From the NCBI GenBank assembly GCA_036346225.1, contig JARFIW010001109.1, forward strand, positions 2,278,501 through 2,342,500: 64,000 nt of DNA, in the 5' to 3' direction. This DNA is from Platerodrilus igneus. Taxonomy: Eukaryota > Arthropoda > Insecta > Coleoptera > Lycidae. Below, in pieces: positions 23,123 through 33,859 of this stretch; the first letter of the stretch is position 1, and every line of letters starts with the position of its first letter. The notes beneath the pieces were generated by a model that saw only the letters and a program-made list of their open reading frames with translations, ran no database searches and had not been told where the DNA came from. A program made the position numbers and the translations under genes.

Positions 23123-23945
23123 GTCGCTGCAATCGACAAAAATTAACTATTTCTAGAAGAATTGATGGATCAGAAAATAAAAGAAGTAAAATAATAAATT
23201 ATTTATTTCATACATAACGAAATTACCGCCGAAGGTGTTCAAATTGACTACCTCTCTGCTCTTGGCAAAGTGCTAACCGATGTATGACAGTTTTCTTGAA
23301 AATGCAGTAACACCTCTAATGCTTTCTGATCATTAGTCGCTCTTTTAGGTCTAGATCTTGGTTCATCCTTCACCGAACCAGTTCGCTCAAAACGATTCAC
23401 TGTTCGACTCACAGTAGATTTAGAAATCGGTTGACGTTCCGCATTGACTTCATTGAATAAATCTGCGACTTGCTGCAATGATCTTTCTTTATCTCCATAC
23501 CCCCGCATCATCAAGACAATTGTTCTTTCTCTTTCAGACAGAGACATCACGAAATAATATCAAAAACTAGTAACGAAATGAATACTAAAAATGAATGTAA
23601 TTCTGACATTTTTCGATTTCAAATGTTTTTGTACCCTATTTTGGTTTTGTCAATTACAACGCCTTCTATCAACCAAAATGGCTTGTATAGTAGGTCAATT
23701 TGGGGTAATTTATCCTGCGGAATCCGAATCTGCAATAACAAATAGGGGTTTCCACTTAAACTTTTAAAGTTGCCCCACACCTACCCCCAGGGGGTGGGGT
23801 GGGAGTTTAATTTTGGTGTCATTGGATAGCTTTTAAAAAAATATTGAACACGTATTTTTTCTTTTTTGATGCGATGAGTATTTCCCAAAATATTTGACCG
23901 TTCCTGGACTTTTCTACAACTCTGTATATTGTTATTTTTGTAACT
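23123..23945 (-). mobile_element. Long-TIR Tc1/mariner-like element, copy 1, one TIR missing
   Basis: It contains a minus-strand ORF (23550-23248) for the N-terminal HTH region of a DUF4817-type transposase: LSERERTIVLMMRGYGDKER, QQVADLFNEVNAERQPISKS and TVSRTVNRFERTGSVKDEPR. The catalytic part is absent. The right end (about 23690-23945) matches the right TIR of copy 2 at 28471-29510, including the CCCCCAGGGGGTGGGG hairpin and the terminus CTACAACTCTGTATA. The left end starts abruptly inside a mariner fragment. Confidence 0.8.
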
Positions 23946-24291
23946 TTATAGAGCAATTTGTCAGTAGTAAATCGATCGGTTTTAAATAAAAAGATCACGG
24001 TTGTGTAAGAAATGAAAGTCGCTCTCAAATGAGGGAATTTTACTTTCAATTTTCAGAATTTCTAAATTTTTTGACAGTTACGGGTGTACAGCACAAAACA
24101 AAAACTGAAAGAACAAGTATTATTTAATGTTGACATTATTTGGCAAATTTTTGGCAAAGAGTTCAGATTGCCAAGTTTTTCAAAAAAGATTTTGTTTTGT
24201 GTCTCCTTGAATATTAACAATGTTGTCAAATTGCTAACTAATCGATATCTATTCTACTACACTTTTTAATTAAACTTTCTATATTCAACAG

Positions 24292-24501
24292 GCAACAGCG
24301 AACGATGTCGTAATAAACTCTGTTATTCAATCTGTGCCAAACCCAAAAACTGCTGCAAATATTGAACAAAGGAGAATTGAAACTGTTGCAATCATTCCAG
24401 AAGAAGATAAGACAGAAGTTTATCATACAACTGTAAATTTTGGTGGACCCAGTCGTAAACCAGGATTAAACGTAGCCAGGGTTATCGACGACATCTTTCA
24501 G
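24292..24501 (+). CDS. Small secreted protein, coding exon 2
   Basis: Acceptor TATATTCAACAG precedes 24292; 70 codons follow, ending with CAG before the donor GTATTA. Both boundaries are phase 0 and join in frame to exons 1 and 3. The segment is rich in Asn, Val, Ile and Glu, with a dibasic RR (residues 58-59 of the whole protein), an acidic PEEDK, a Gly-rich VNFGGPSRKPG and a C-terminal amphipathic stretch VARVIDDIF that continues into exon 3. There is no cysteine. The exon stands between transposon remnants on both sides. The codon use and precise splice sites argue for a real exon. Confidence 0.8.
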
Positions 24502-24539
24502 GTATTAATTTACAATAGACTAACCTAAAGGTACCCCGT

Positions 24540-25440
24540 CAAGGTTTTCTTGTCCTTTCCATACGTGCATATGAAGTCGGACAATAAAGTAATGAGACTG
24601 ATGTTATACAAATTTTAATTTACGTTTTTAATCAGCTACGGTGCCATATCCTTAAAGATAGTTTGTTATTGCTTGCACACGCTTTGTCCATCGATTCTGC
24701 CACTGCTGGTAATATTCCTGGAACCGTTCTTCTGGAATGTTGTCTAATACTCACGTCACAACATTTTGAACTTTATCTATTGCTTAAATCAGTTGTCCTT
24801 TGTTTTCAAATTTGACCCTTGAGAACAAAAAAATTGCGCATAGCGATATTTGGTAACAAAGGTAGCTGTGATAGTATTGAAATAACTTTTCAGGTTAAAA
24901 ATTGTTGTACAGACAATGCAAAACGAGATGGCGCATTATTGTGGTGAAGGATCCAACTGCCAGCAATGTTTTCACAGAATCTGCGCTCTCGTAGACTTTC
25001 TGGAATTGCTTTATAAAAATATTGCTTCATTGCTTGTCCAGTATACACCCATTGTTTAAGGGTAATGCCTTTGCAATCGAAGAAGCAAACTTCTGACTTC
25101 GACTTGCGAGGGTTTTTAGTTTGGGGTGATCCTTTTAAACACCATTACGAACTTCGGCGCTTTATCACTGTATAATATTGAAGGAACCAACTCTCATCAC
25201 CTGTATCTGTCCCATCAGATCAGTTGCCACGGTTTCCCGTGTATCTTGATGTTGTTCCCTGAAATATTTTGGGATCTTTTTCAACAAATTTTTGCGTGCC
25301 CAAATCTGGTGTTATTAGTAAGCCAATATCTTCTCGGTTCATGTATGCTTCTTCTGCTGGCTTCGGTCGAGCGTCCTGATTGTAGATGCATTGTCACCGG
25401 CGGGGGTGAGTTTCAAATGCTAAAGTAAAGTTTTTGGCAT
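24540..25440 (-). pseudogene. Mariner transposase remnant
   Basis: Read on the minus strand over several frames: a middle part with KTLASRSQKFASSIAKALPL and, after decay, VLDNIPEERFQEYYQQWQNR followed by WTKRVQAITNYL, the typical '.i..f..cfe.W..Rw.kCi...G.YfeG' end of mariner transposases. Stops and frame changes are frequent. The plus-strand ORF at 25126-25428 is its shadow. Confidence 0.65.
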
Positions 25441-27169
25441 ATCCAAAGTGAAAGTCTGTATTTACAAAAAGCTTTTGAGCGGAGATACGAAAAACGTATG
25501 TAAATAGACTGAAAAACAATTTCAATGTAATATACATTATCCAATTAACTCAAAACTAGAAAATGTAACACATTACAATACGATGGAACACAATATCACA
25601 CCACTGACGACTCTCAAACCTGTAGAATGTGAAGGCAGTCGTAGATAGTACAGTAAAAGTGGTAGTTGTATCCGGACAGCACGATCAAGCTGGCGATGAT
25701 CAAAGAATCACCTAATTCTGGTGATACATATGATCTGTCGAATCGCTACCGTTGAAGACGACGTAGAGCGTGGTGGAGTGTCAGACAGTACAACTGGGCA
25801 AAGCATGGTGCTGAGATGCCTCGGATTTCCAAAGACGTTGCCACAAGGCCTTAACCTATCTAAACTAAACCAGTAAAATTTATATGCTTTTATACCTATG
25901 GGGTCTATAAGGCCATTGCAAATAACGTTAACCAACAGCTTGTTTCTAGCCGTGAATTTTGTAAAACAGGCTGTGATCCCAGTTTAAAAATTATTCAGTT
26001 GTTGCTTACGCGTGCTCATCATTGAATCAGATGTGATGGAGTTTAGTAACAGTATTTGCGCCTGACGTGGAATAACAAGGGTGCCAACTCAGGCGATATA
26101 GAAAAATAATAAATTCCACTTCGTTTTTAGTAAAAAATATGTTTTGAATTTAAACGTGGTTGTGCTTTCTTTCAATTTAATCGACTCTCGAAATTCCAAA
26201 AAACCGCTATGCCCAATGAAATCGTCACAAACATCTGCAAGTTCATTGATTTTGCAAGCATTCGGTAAATGAGGTTCCTTTTCATTTTACAGTATATTTT
26301 ATGCTTGAGAAAGTTCGCTCGATGAGTGTTGCGTTTTTTTAGGTCGACTAAAACATTCGAATGAACATTTCCCAAGAATGTTTCGACTAATTTCAACACG
26401 ATTTCCAATGAATTTGCTCGACGTTTTATAACAGTAGACGAAGCATAATTTGGCGAAGCAACTATTCAGACAAAAAGTGTGCAAAATAAAATGAAAATGG
26501 TTACATTTGCAAGAAAAGTCGTAGCTACGGCTTTTCTTGATTCTTGTGGTGCGATTGCTTAGGCTTTCTGGAAAAATGCAAAACTATTATCGGAAATATT
26601 GCATTTCAGTACTGGTCTAATTGAAGAGCGCCATTCAGGTTTAATGTCGTCTTATGACTAATAAAGTACCCTCACACCACAGCAATGTGCCTGACACACG
26701 CCTCAGGTTACTGCAAAACTCCATGACCTACGCTTGGAAGTATATCTTTGCCCTGTCTTCACTGGACAATTACTTTGTCCTCCCAAATTTAAAAAAGTGG
26801 TTTGTTAGACAAGAATTCTCTTCAGAAGAATAAGGCCAAAAACAGGTTTATGAAATTTCACTATAGTGGGGTTTGTAAAAGGTTGTAAGAGCCTTGATCT
26901 AAATATGTTGATATGCAAGGTACATTGAGAAACAACAAAATTTTCTCTGCGATTTTGTTTTTATGTCCGTAAGCTTTTTGAACGACCCTGGTGTTGCTAA
27001 AGGTATTTATTTTGTTCAATATCGTAATTCCATGTTCTATTTGTGAACATTGAGACCTTTGAAATGACCTTATATTGCTAGAAAGGGTTATTTAAATTAA
27101 AATAAAGCGTCATAGGTATTAGTTTTAAAAATAATCGGCATTGGAAACGATAGCATATTACCAACTATC
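25441..27169. other. Unassigned; possible transposase traces
   Basis: A minus-strand stretch at about 26170-26480 reads like part of a protein across frames (RPKKTQHSSSELSQA, NEKEPHLPNACKINELADVC) and may be a decayed transposase. At 26971-26989 AAGCTTTTTGAACGACCCT is an inverted match to the mariner-like end at 22907. No complete gene was seen. Confidence 0.3.
26511..26538. repeat. 28-bp near-perfect palindrome
   Basis: The two 14-base arms are complementary except for one mismatched pair, centred on GTAGCTAC. It could form a hairpin or mark a transposon or junction relic. Confidence 0.75.
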
Positions 27170-27500
27170 AGACTATGCGCTAAATCCTATACAGGAAGAT
27201 TTTGCATTTGTACGACTCAATAGTTTTTCCAAATACTTTAATTACGGAGTTTTAACTAATAAATCGACGATTCTATAAATGATTTGAGAGGCATCCAAAA
27301 AAATGGTAAACGGAGAGAAATACGGTGAATGATCAAGAACTTCGAATCCTAACTCAAACAACTTTATTAGGATCAGTTGTCATGTATGGTCTAGCGTTAT
27401 CATGTAAAAGTATAATCGATCCCGTTGCTTAACTTGTAGTTTTTCAGGCATTGTCTGCAATTCCTTGCATTATGTTTTTGCTGCTAGGGTTTCACCGGGT
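27170..27500 (-). pseudogene. Mariner/Tc1 transposase C-terminal remnant
   Basis: On the minus strand, ILLHDNARPYMTTDPNKVV matches the 'l.HDNArPH.a' block containing the second catalytic Asp. It is followed by decayed VLDH/SP-like sequence and HFFGCLSNHL*NRRFIS, matching 'yhlFg.L...L..rrF'. Stops interrupt it. Confidence 0.65.
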
Positions 27501-27564
27501 TGTAATAAGCTATGCTTTCACAAGTCCACCATGCTGTCATCATCACGTTTCTTGAATGGCGTTT

Positions 27565-28085
27565 GTTACGTGTTGAATTGATGTTAAGTACCTGAATTAA
27601 TTTTACTCTACAAGGGAAAGTGCCGTAACATGAATAGTACACCAGTTAGCTTTCAGTGGTGCGAGATGAGTTCTATAAACAAAAATAACTTTTAGTGTTT
27701 CGAGAGGCGATTTCAACGGTTTCCACTGCAGTTACAGGTTGAGAGAGCCTTGCTTATAAACGCTCCACCTCGAATTCTAATCTACTATGCACACAAATAG
27801 AAAAACTTCACTTCTTGTTTACCTGATCTATGTTATCAAACATTATGGTAAATAACACTAGGGAAAATTACTAAGATCTACCCCTACTTTGACCAATACA
27901 CGTGTAACTAGAAAAGAGAGCAACTTAGATTTATAAACGGTAAACAATTAACCAATTTAGTTTTCAATAATGAGTTTTTATGTATGAAAATTTATGTTTT
28001 TACCATCCGCTTTAAATAAGCGTGCATCAAGGCAATCGTGTTTCTTAATAATAAGTTCTACACATTATAATTACAAGCTTTTATG
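27565..28085. repeat. Diverged direct repeat, copy 2 (partner at 17430-18060)
   Basis: Collinear with the segment at 17430-18060: TGTTACGTGTTGAATTG, TTTTACTCTACA, TTAGCTTTCAGTGGTGCG, ATCTACCCCTACTTTGACCA and CGCTTTAAATAAGCG appear in the same order. Confidence 0.65.
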
Positions 28086-28259
28086 TTAGCAGTTCATTTA
28101 ACTCACTGAAATTAATAACCTCATTTCTATTACCTAAGGTTTGCTTAAATAACACATAGTATTGCAGATTCTGCTCTCACCTGCTGCTTTAAAGCTTCTA
28201 AGGATCTAACCATAGTCTAAAGCACGGAGTTTTTGCATAGCATCTATTTTTTTTTATCT

Positions 28260-28468
28260 TAGCGCTTAAGAAGCGTTTCTGTTTTGTTCTTGTTAAGCAA
28301 TGAATATGGCACTTATAGTCGTCGCAATTTGTTTGGAGGGTTTAACTCGTGTGGAACCCACTTATTGAGGTTTTTACTTTCCATAACTGACTAAAATAAC
28401 TCGGGGTGCTTATTGATAGTTGAATATCTCAGCAAATTCGACGAATTTTGTTCAACACTTCGCGTAAC
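28260..28468 (-). pseudogene. Interrupted mariner transposase, 3' part
   Basis: The minus-strand frame reads KWVPHEL-type sequence (NKWVPHELNPPNKLRRL across one frame shift), then SLLNKNKTETLLKR. This is the 'gKv.KL.kWVPHeLt..qk..R...c..ll.r....pFl.ri' region of irritans-type mariners. Its 5' part lies at 29513-29640; the long-TIR element at 28471-29510 separates them. Confidence 0.75.
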
Positions 28469-28470
28469 TA

Positions 28471-29510
28471 TACAGAGTGGTAGAAAAGTCCCGAAACGGT
28501 CAAATATTTTGGGAAATATCGCATCAAAAAAAGAAAAAATACGTTTCAATATTTTTTTAAAAGCTATCCAATGACACCAAAATTGAACCCCCACCCCCAC
28601 CCCCTGGGGGTAGGGGTGGGGCAACTTTAAAAGTTTAAATGGAAACCCCCATTTGTTATTGCAGATTCGGATTCGCCACAAAATGTTAGTCATAATTTTT
28701 TTAGGTTTTTTGCAGATGGCGCTGCAATCGACAAAAATAACTATTTCTAGAAGAATTGATGGATCAGAAAATAAAAGAAGTAAAATAATAAATTATTTAT
28801 TTCATACATAACGAAATTACCGCCGAAGGTGTTCAAATTGACTACCTCTGCTCTTGGCAAAGTTCTAACCGATGTATGACAGTTTTCTTAAAAATGCAGT
28901 AACACCTCTAATGCTTTCTGATCATTAGTCGCGCTTTTAGGTCTTCTAGATCTTGGTTCGCTTAGTTCGCTCAAAACGATTCACTGTTCGACTCACAGTA
29001 GATTTAGAAATCGGTTGACGTTCCGCATTGACTTCATTGAATAAATCTGCGACTTGCTGCAATGATCTTTCTTTATCTCCATACCCCCGCATCATCAAGA
29101 CAATTATTCTTTCTCTTTCAGACAGAGACAGCACGAAATAATATCAAAAGCTAGTAACGAAATGAATACTAAAAATGAATGTAATTCTGACATTTTTCGA
29201 TTTCAAATGTTTTTGTACCCTATTTTGGTTTTGTCAATTACAACGCCTTCTATCAACCAAAATGGCTTGTATCGTAGGTCAATTTGGGGTAATTTATCCT
29301 GCGGAATCCGAATCTGTAATAACAAATGGGGGTTTCCACTTAAACTTTTAAAGTTGCCCCATCCCTACCCCCATGGGGTGGGGTGGGAGTTTAATTTTGG
29401 TGTCATTGGATAGCTTTTAAAAAAATATTGAACACGTATTTTTTCTTTTTTGATGCGATGAGTATTTCCCAAAATATTTGACCGTTCCGGGACTTTTCTA
29501 CAACTCTGTA
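28471..29510 (-). mobile_element. Long-TIR Tc1/mariner-like element, copy 2, complete ends
   Basis: Terminal inverted repeats of about 220 bp lie at 28471-28690 and 29290-29510. Outer ends are TACAGAGTGGTAGAAAAGTC and, inverted, TACAGAGTTGTAGAAAAGTC. They are flanked by TA on both sides, as expected for Tc1/mariner TA targets. Each TIR contains a C-run/G-run hairpin near its middle. The interior holds only a broken N-terminal HTH ORF (29134-28946, with LSERERIIVLMMRGYGDKER). No DDE domain is present, so it would depend on a partner transposase. It sits inside a mariner transposase gene. Confidence 0.85.
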
Positions 29511-29512
29511 TA

Positions 29513-29640
29513 TTGTTGAAAGACGTAGTTGGACGTCCACGTGATTCATTTTCCAAGTTAAAATCTCCGTTGTAAAAATTTACGGACCAACGGCGAACGC
29601 TACGTTCTCCAAATGTATAGTTAATTTAATTAGTTGTTGC
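29513..29640 (-). pseudogene. Interrupted mariner transposase, 5' part
   Basis: The minus-strand translation has FGERSVRRWSVNFYNGDFNL followed by ENESRGRPTTSFNN, the 'a..Wf..Fr.Gdf.leDepR.GRP' linker of mariner transposases. It breaks exactly at the end of the long-TIR element and resumes at 28468. Confidence 0.8.
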
Positions 29641-30118
29641 TGGGGCAATTAAACGTTTTTTAAAATGAAAAAGGAATGTATCCAAATATCATGCGTTGAT
29701 AACATTTTTGAAAGTTTTGTATAGAGTTGTTGAAAAGTGATCATTATGTCACATGAATGTTTATTATTTGTCAAAACTAAAACAAAATAACAGCGACGAT
29801 CAACAATGACCAAGTTGATCAAGCTATTAATGCGTTTGATGTTTAATAAATCGGACATTTCATATACAAGGTCTAACACATATTTTTGCATGATTTATTA
29901 CTTGTACAGAACCTGTTATACAACAAGCCTGTTATTCAACATATCATCCAAGACGATATAGGGCTTTGACGCCAATTATATTTTAAAATAAAGCTCAGAA
30001 AGTTTACACCATGGATAACTACAGCTTTTTTGCGGTTACTTACATCTAATGAAAATATAGCAGTATTAATTATAATAAACTTTAACACGTGCAGAAGATT
30101 TACTGTAATATTTTTTAG
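29641..30118. other. Intron 2 end, no gene seen
   Basis: AT-rich. It ends with TAATATTTTTTAG, the acceptor of coding exon 3. Confidence 0.5.
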
Positions 30119-30214
30119 ATTCCTATAGGAGTACTGCAATCAGTTGCAAAGTTGCTGAAGAATCCATTTGTAACTCCACATAAAATCCCAGAGTCACCAT
30201 CTTCAACATACTGA
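30119..30214 (+). CDS. Small secreted protein, coding exon 3 and stop
   Basis: After the acceptor ATTTTTTAG at 30118, 31 codons lead to TGA at 30212-30214. Together with the end of exon 2 it forms an amphipathic stretch (DDIFQIPIGVLQSVAKLLKN) followed by a Pro/Ser-rich tail ending SSTY. The motif around VAKLL and a following NP recalls FVAKLLNPQP in the minus-strand gene exon at 42695-42970. An AATAAA at 30360-30365 could be the polyadenylation signal, giving a 3' UTR of about 150-170 bp. Confidence 0.8.
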   Translation: MPIGVLQSVAKLLKNPFVTPHKIPESPSSTY

Positions 30215-30359
30215 ATGCTTAAGTATTAATTTGTGATTACGTACTTTATTGTTAGTTTTGCAAGATGCTTTTTATGTGTATTATTTTATAATAATTTTTA
30301 AAATTGCGTTTGTTTTATCAGTTTGAAAAAGATTTAGTTGATTTATATTGTTTGTAGAT

Positions 30360-30365
30360 AATAAA
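30360..30365 (+). promoter_or_regulatory. Candidate polyadenylation signal AATAAA
   Basis: First canonical AATAAA after the stop codon of the secreted-protein gene, 146 bp downstream. Such hexamers are common in AT-rich DNA, so the call is tentative. Confidence 0.35.
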
Positions 30366-30423
30366 CAAATTTAGGGTACTGTAGATTATTTGTAATAAAT
30401 ATAAGAAATTTTAAAATTTTGGA

Positions 30424-31268
30424 GGTGTGGTAATTAAACGACGATACACAATTTATTTCAAATACACTTATATTTAACTCTTATCCCCTTTAATATACTT
30501 TCCTCCCTTGTTTATACACAGCTCAAAACGTGAATTCCATTGTTCAAAGCACCATTGCAGCTCAACAGTTGTCAACCTCTTCAGCAACTCTGCCGCTTTT
30601 ACTTTTACGTGTTGAATAAACTGAAAATATGTTCTACAATGCACTTTTCGTTTTTAGGAACAGGTAAAAGTCACACGGTGAGAGATCTGGCGAATAATAC
30701 AGGAGGATGAGTAAGCACAGGAATGCGTTTGTCTGCCACAAACTGCTTCACAGACATTGCAATAGAACTGACGCGTCCTCCATGAGTTATTCTTCCACTT
30801 ACCTGGTCTTTTCTTGCTCACTCTTAGTTTGATTAAGACCTCTTTTTAGTATTTTTGATTGACGGTTTGACCCTCAAGTACCCAGTCAGTTATGATAATG
30901 CTCTTAACTTTGAAAAAAACACGATTAGCATCTTCGATTTCTTTCCAACCTTCAGAAAACTGTTGGTATCATTCGTAAACTCGCGTACGTGACATGACAT
31001 TTAACATTTGTAAACATTCTGTTGGTATTTTTTTTTACAGAAATTTCAGATTAATTTGTTTCTCGATTTTTATGCTAGCGATGATTGCGGCGCACTGCGC
31101 AGTAGTGCCCAATACAACTAACACACAAAAGCGAACTAAAGCAGACGGAGAGACGCAACTCTGAGTTTCTGATTCAGAAGTATCAGATTAACGACATTCC
31201 TATAACAACTCCATCGGCTGCGGCTGCGCGGAGGAAGATGCGCAGTCTCGTTGTTTAATTGCCACACC
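30424..31268 (-). mobile_element. Degenerate mariner copy with both terminal repeats
   Basis: Ends GGTGTGGTAATTAAACGACG at 30424 and TCGTTGTTTAATTGCCACAC at about 31248 are inverted. The interior is a heavily decayed minus-strand transposase, with traces of the '.Y.PDLaPcDf.LFp.Lk' region near 30640-30700. At about 845 bp it is shorter than a full 1.3-kb mariner. The terminal repeats match those at 15165 and at 60304/61608, so it belongs to the same family. Confidence 0.75.
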
Positions 31269-32059
31269 TTATATACAAAGTAGCTTGTTTGTAATAAATT
31301 TAAGAAATTTTCAAAATTGTATTTCTATGTTAGTATAATGTTGGAGAAGTGTAATGTTGTAAAAATATAAATTTTGAAAATAGTTATATTAAGTTTGTTA
31401 AACCGCAATCCCTTAAATGCAGTATTTTAAATGTTTTAGTATGGCTAATTAAATTCTAGTGTTTAGTACGCGTTAAAAAGGAAGGTGGCTTAATTTTTGT
31501 ATGATAGCCTAGTTTCGGTTTTAGATTGTTTTATTTCGTGCACCCACAATTTAACTCACTTTCGCTTCTTATGTAAAACATGTTATTAAGATGAATGTCT
31601 GTTGACATCAATAACTTCTTTATATTAAGAATTACGAGCTGTTTTATCGCGAGTTATTAAAATATGACTTTCAATCGCACTATATTTAAGTTGGGTTTAA
31701 TTACGTGAGTCCACAGTAAACTGCCTTTGCTGCCACTGTAATGCAAGGCTTAACAAGACAGAAGTGTATGAAGTTAGTACCATCATTATTCATAATTTAT
31801 AATTTTGAAAGTTGTTCTAGATTGTACTGACTGTACTACATTGCTCGAAAGTGATATTGCTTTATTCCGAACGGTTTCCGAATAAAACAAAAAATATATA
31901 TTTGAGCCGGCACCTAATTTTTGAAAATCGAACGTTATAACACATTCGCGCTGAATTAAATAGTAATCAGATGGAAAAAAAAATTAACTTTAAACAGACA
32001 AAATAAATACAGATATGGCCTGTGGGATCTCGTATCTCTAGACTACCCGTCTAAGTAAA
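31269..32059. other. No gene seen
   Basis: AT-rich intergenic DNA. Confidence 0.5.
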
Positions 32060-32126
32060 GATCCCTGGTTTGGTGAGTGTACTAGGGTCCACTAGAAGTA
32101 AACTTCGGTGTATTTGCACTGCTCCT

Positions 32127-32245
32127 ATTATGATTTTTCGTGACGGCTTAACTTTGGATAACATCCTAAGCTGTCCAAGATATTTACTTCGAAATCTGCT
32201 CCGCAAATTGTCACGCAATTTTTGCATACGGATTACCTTTTTTGA
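32127..32245 (-). pseudogene. Inverted duplicate of BEL/Pao DUF5641-region sequence
   Basis: Reverse complement of 33413-33535 with few differences, for example FRDGLTLDNILSC in the antisense frame of both. It lies upstream of the BEL integrase in opposite orientation, so the two form a stem of about 115 bp with a 1.2-kb loop. Confidence 0.85.
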
Positions 32246-33720
32246 AGGTGATGAACTGTTAATAAATGTAGAGAAGAGAAGACCATCACAACCCTATTAA
32301 ATGTAGAGTCAGATTTTTGGCATTTCCGTTATTTTTCGAGCTATGTTAAACTTCTAAGGATGATGGCATGGATAATTTGTTTTACAAAAAATGTTAGGAA
32401 TGTCAGCTCAAAACGTATTGGTGGGTTAACCGCTGACGAATTAAACTACGCTGAACAATTAGTTTTTAAAATTGTTCAAGAGGAAGCGTTTATGGAAAAC
32501 GATGACAAATTTAAGTCGTTAAATGTGTATCGCGATGAATTTGGTTTAGTTCGTATGAGGTCTCGGATTTCTAATAGAGACGACAAAGAATATTTTTGTT
32601 TGCCAATCCGTCCAATCATGTAGTGATTGATAAGTTGGTTTTTGAGGCTCATGTAAAATCTTGTCATATTGGTACTCAGGGTTTAATCAGTTTACTTCGA
32701 GAAAGATTTTGGATTTTAGGTGGAAGGCGATATATCAAACGAGTGATTTCAAAATGCGCATCGTGCAAAAGACACGTTGTTACGCCTTTTCAAATTGATA
32801 GCCCACCTTTACCTGCAGATCGCGTGTGTGATGCCATTGCTTTCCAGATAACTGGAGTGGACTTGGCGGGTCCCCTGTATGTGAAAACAAGCCAACAGGT
32901 ATGGGTGTGCCTGTTTACATGCGCGATATATAGAGCGGTGCATTTGGAACTGGTCACCTCGCTCTCGACTCCCTGTTTTATGCGTGCGTTACGTAGATTT
33001 GTAGCACGCAGAGGAAGGCCAAAAGTCATTTATAGCGACAACGGTACGAATTTTGTAGGCACTGATAATTTGTTGCGGAAAATTAACTGGATCGAAGTTG
33101 TTGAAGAGTCTGCTATCCAACGTATATCGTGGAGATTTAACCCACCCACAGCGGCATGGTGGGGAGGCTTCTGAGAAAGACTCATTGGGATATTGAAAAA
33201 TTTATTACGCAAAGTGCTGGGAAAAGCTTCTCTAGATTATGAGGAACTGTTGACACTTGTATGTGACTGTGAGGGTATGATGAATTCGAGACCTTTAACA
33301 TACATGTCAAATGATGCTAACGATTTAGTTCAATTGACTCCTGTTATGTTCATTCGGGATCAAACTGAAAGTGTGTTGGCTGATTGTGATGTTGTAGATC
33401 GATCATTCTTGTGTAAAAAAAGTAATCCGTATGCAAAAATTGCGTGACAATTTGCGGAGCAGATTTCGAAGTGTATATCTTGTACAGCTTAGGATGTTAT
33501 CCAAAGTTAAGCCGTCACGAAAAATCACAATAGAAGAGGTCGTGTTAGTGGGAGACAATAAAACAAAACGGTTGGACTGGCCCATCGGACGTGTAGAGCA
33601 ACTCTTGCCGGGAAAAGACGACCAAGTGCGTGTAGTACGTGTGATTACTGATAAGGGGGACTACAACTTTTTAATATTTTTGAGTTTACTAAAGCCTACA
33701 TTATAAAAATATTTTAATAA
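32246..33720 (+). pseudogene. BEL/Pao retrotransposon: integrase and C-terminal region
   Basis: An upstream segment includes IGGLTADELNYAEQLVFKIV (32415-32480), the end of the RNase H/connection region. The integrase has an HH-CC type N-terminus (HVKSCHIGTQGLISLLRERF, CASCKRH) and the core Asp sites GVDLAGPLYVK and IYSDNGTNFVG. The catalytic Glu would sit in WGGF-W-ERLIG, but the Trp codon there has become TGA at 33172-33174. The frame then continues (SRPLTYMSNDANDLVQLTP) until a frameshift in an A-run near 33415. The last ORF (33431-33706) is the DUF5641-like end with GRVEQLLPGKDDQVRVVRV. Gag, protease and RT are absent. Confidence 0.9.
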
Positions 33721-33859
33721 AATCACTAACACTACCTTCACCAGAAGCTACATGTAAATCTAATGTATCCTTCATTAAGTTTGATAATTGTATCATTAAT
33801 ATTATCTATTATATATTCTTTTTTAGGATACTCGTCTTCAATTTTATCACCATGTGAAC

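Noticed and set aside
22903..26989. Inverted GGTCGTTCAA ends 4 kb apart as one large composite transposon carrying exon 2
   Set aside because: The interior contains unrelated remnants and the left end belongs to a clear mariner C-terminus. Two independent remnants are simpler.
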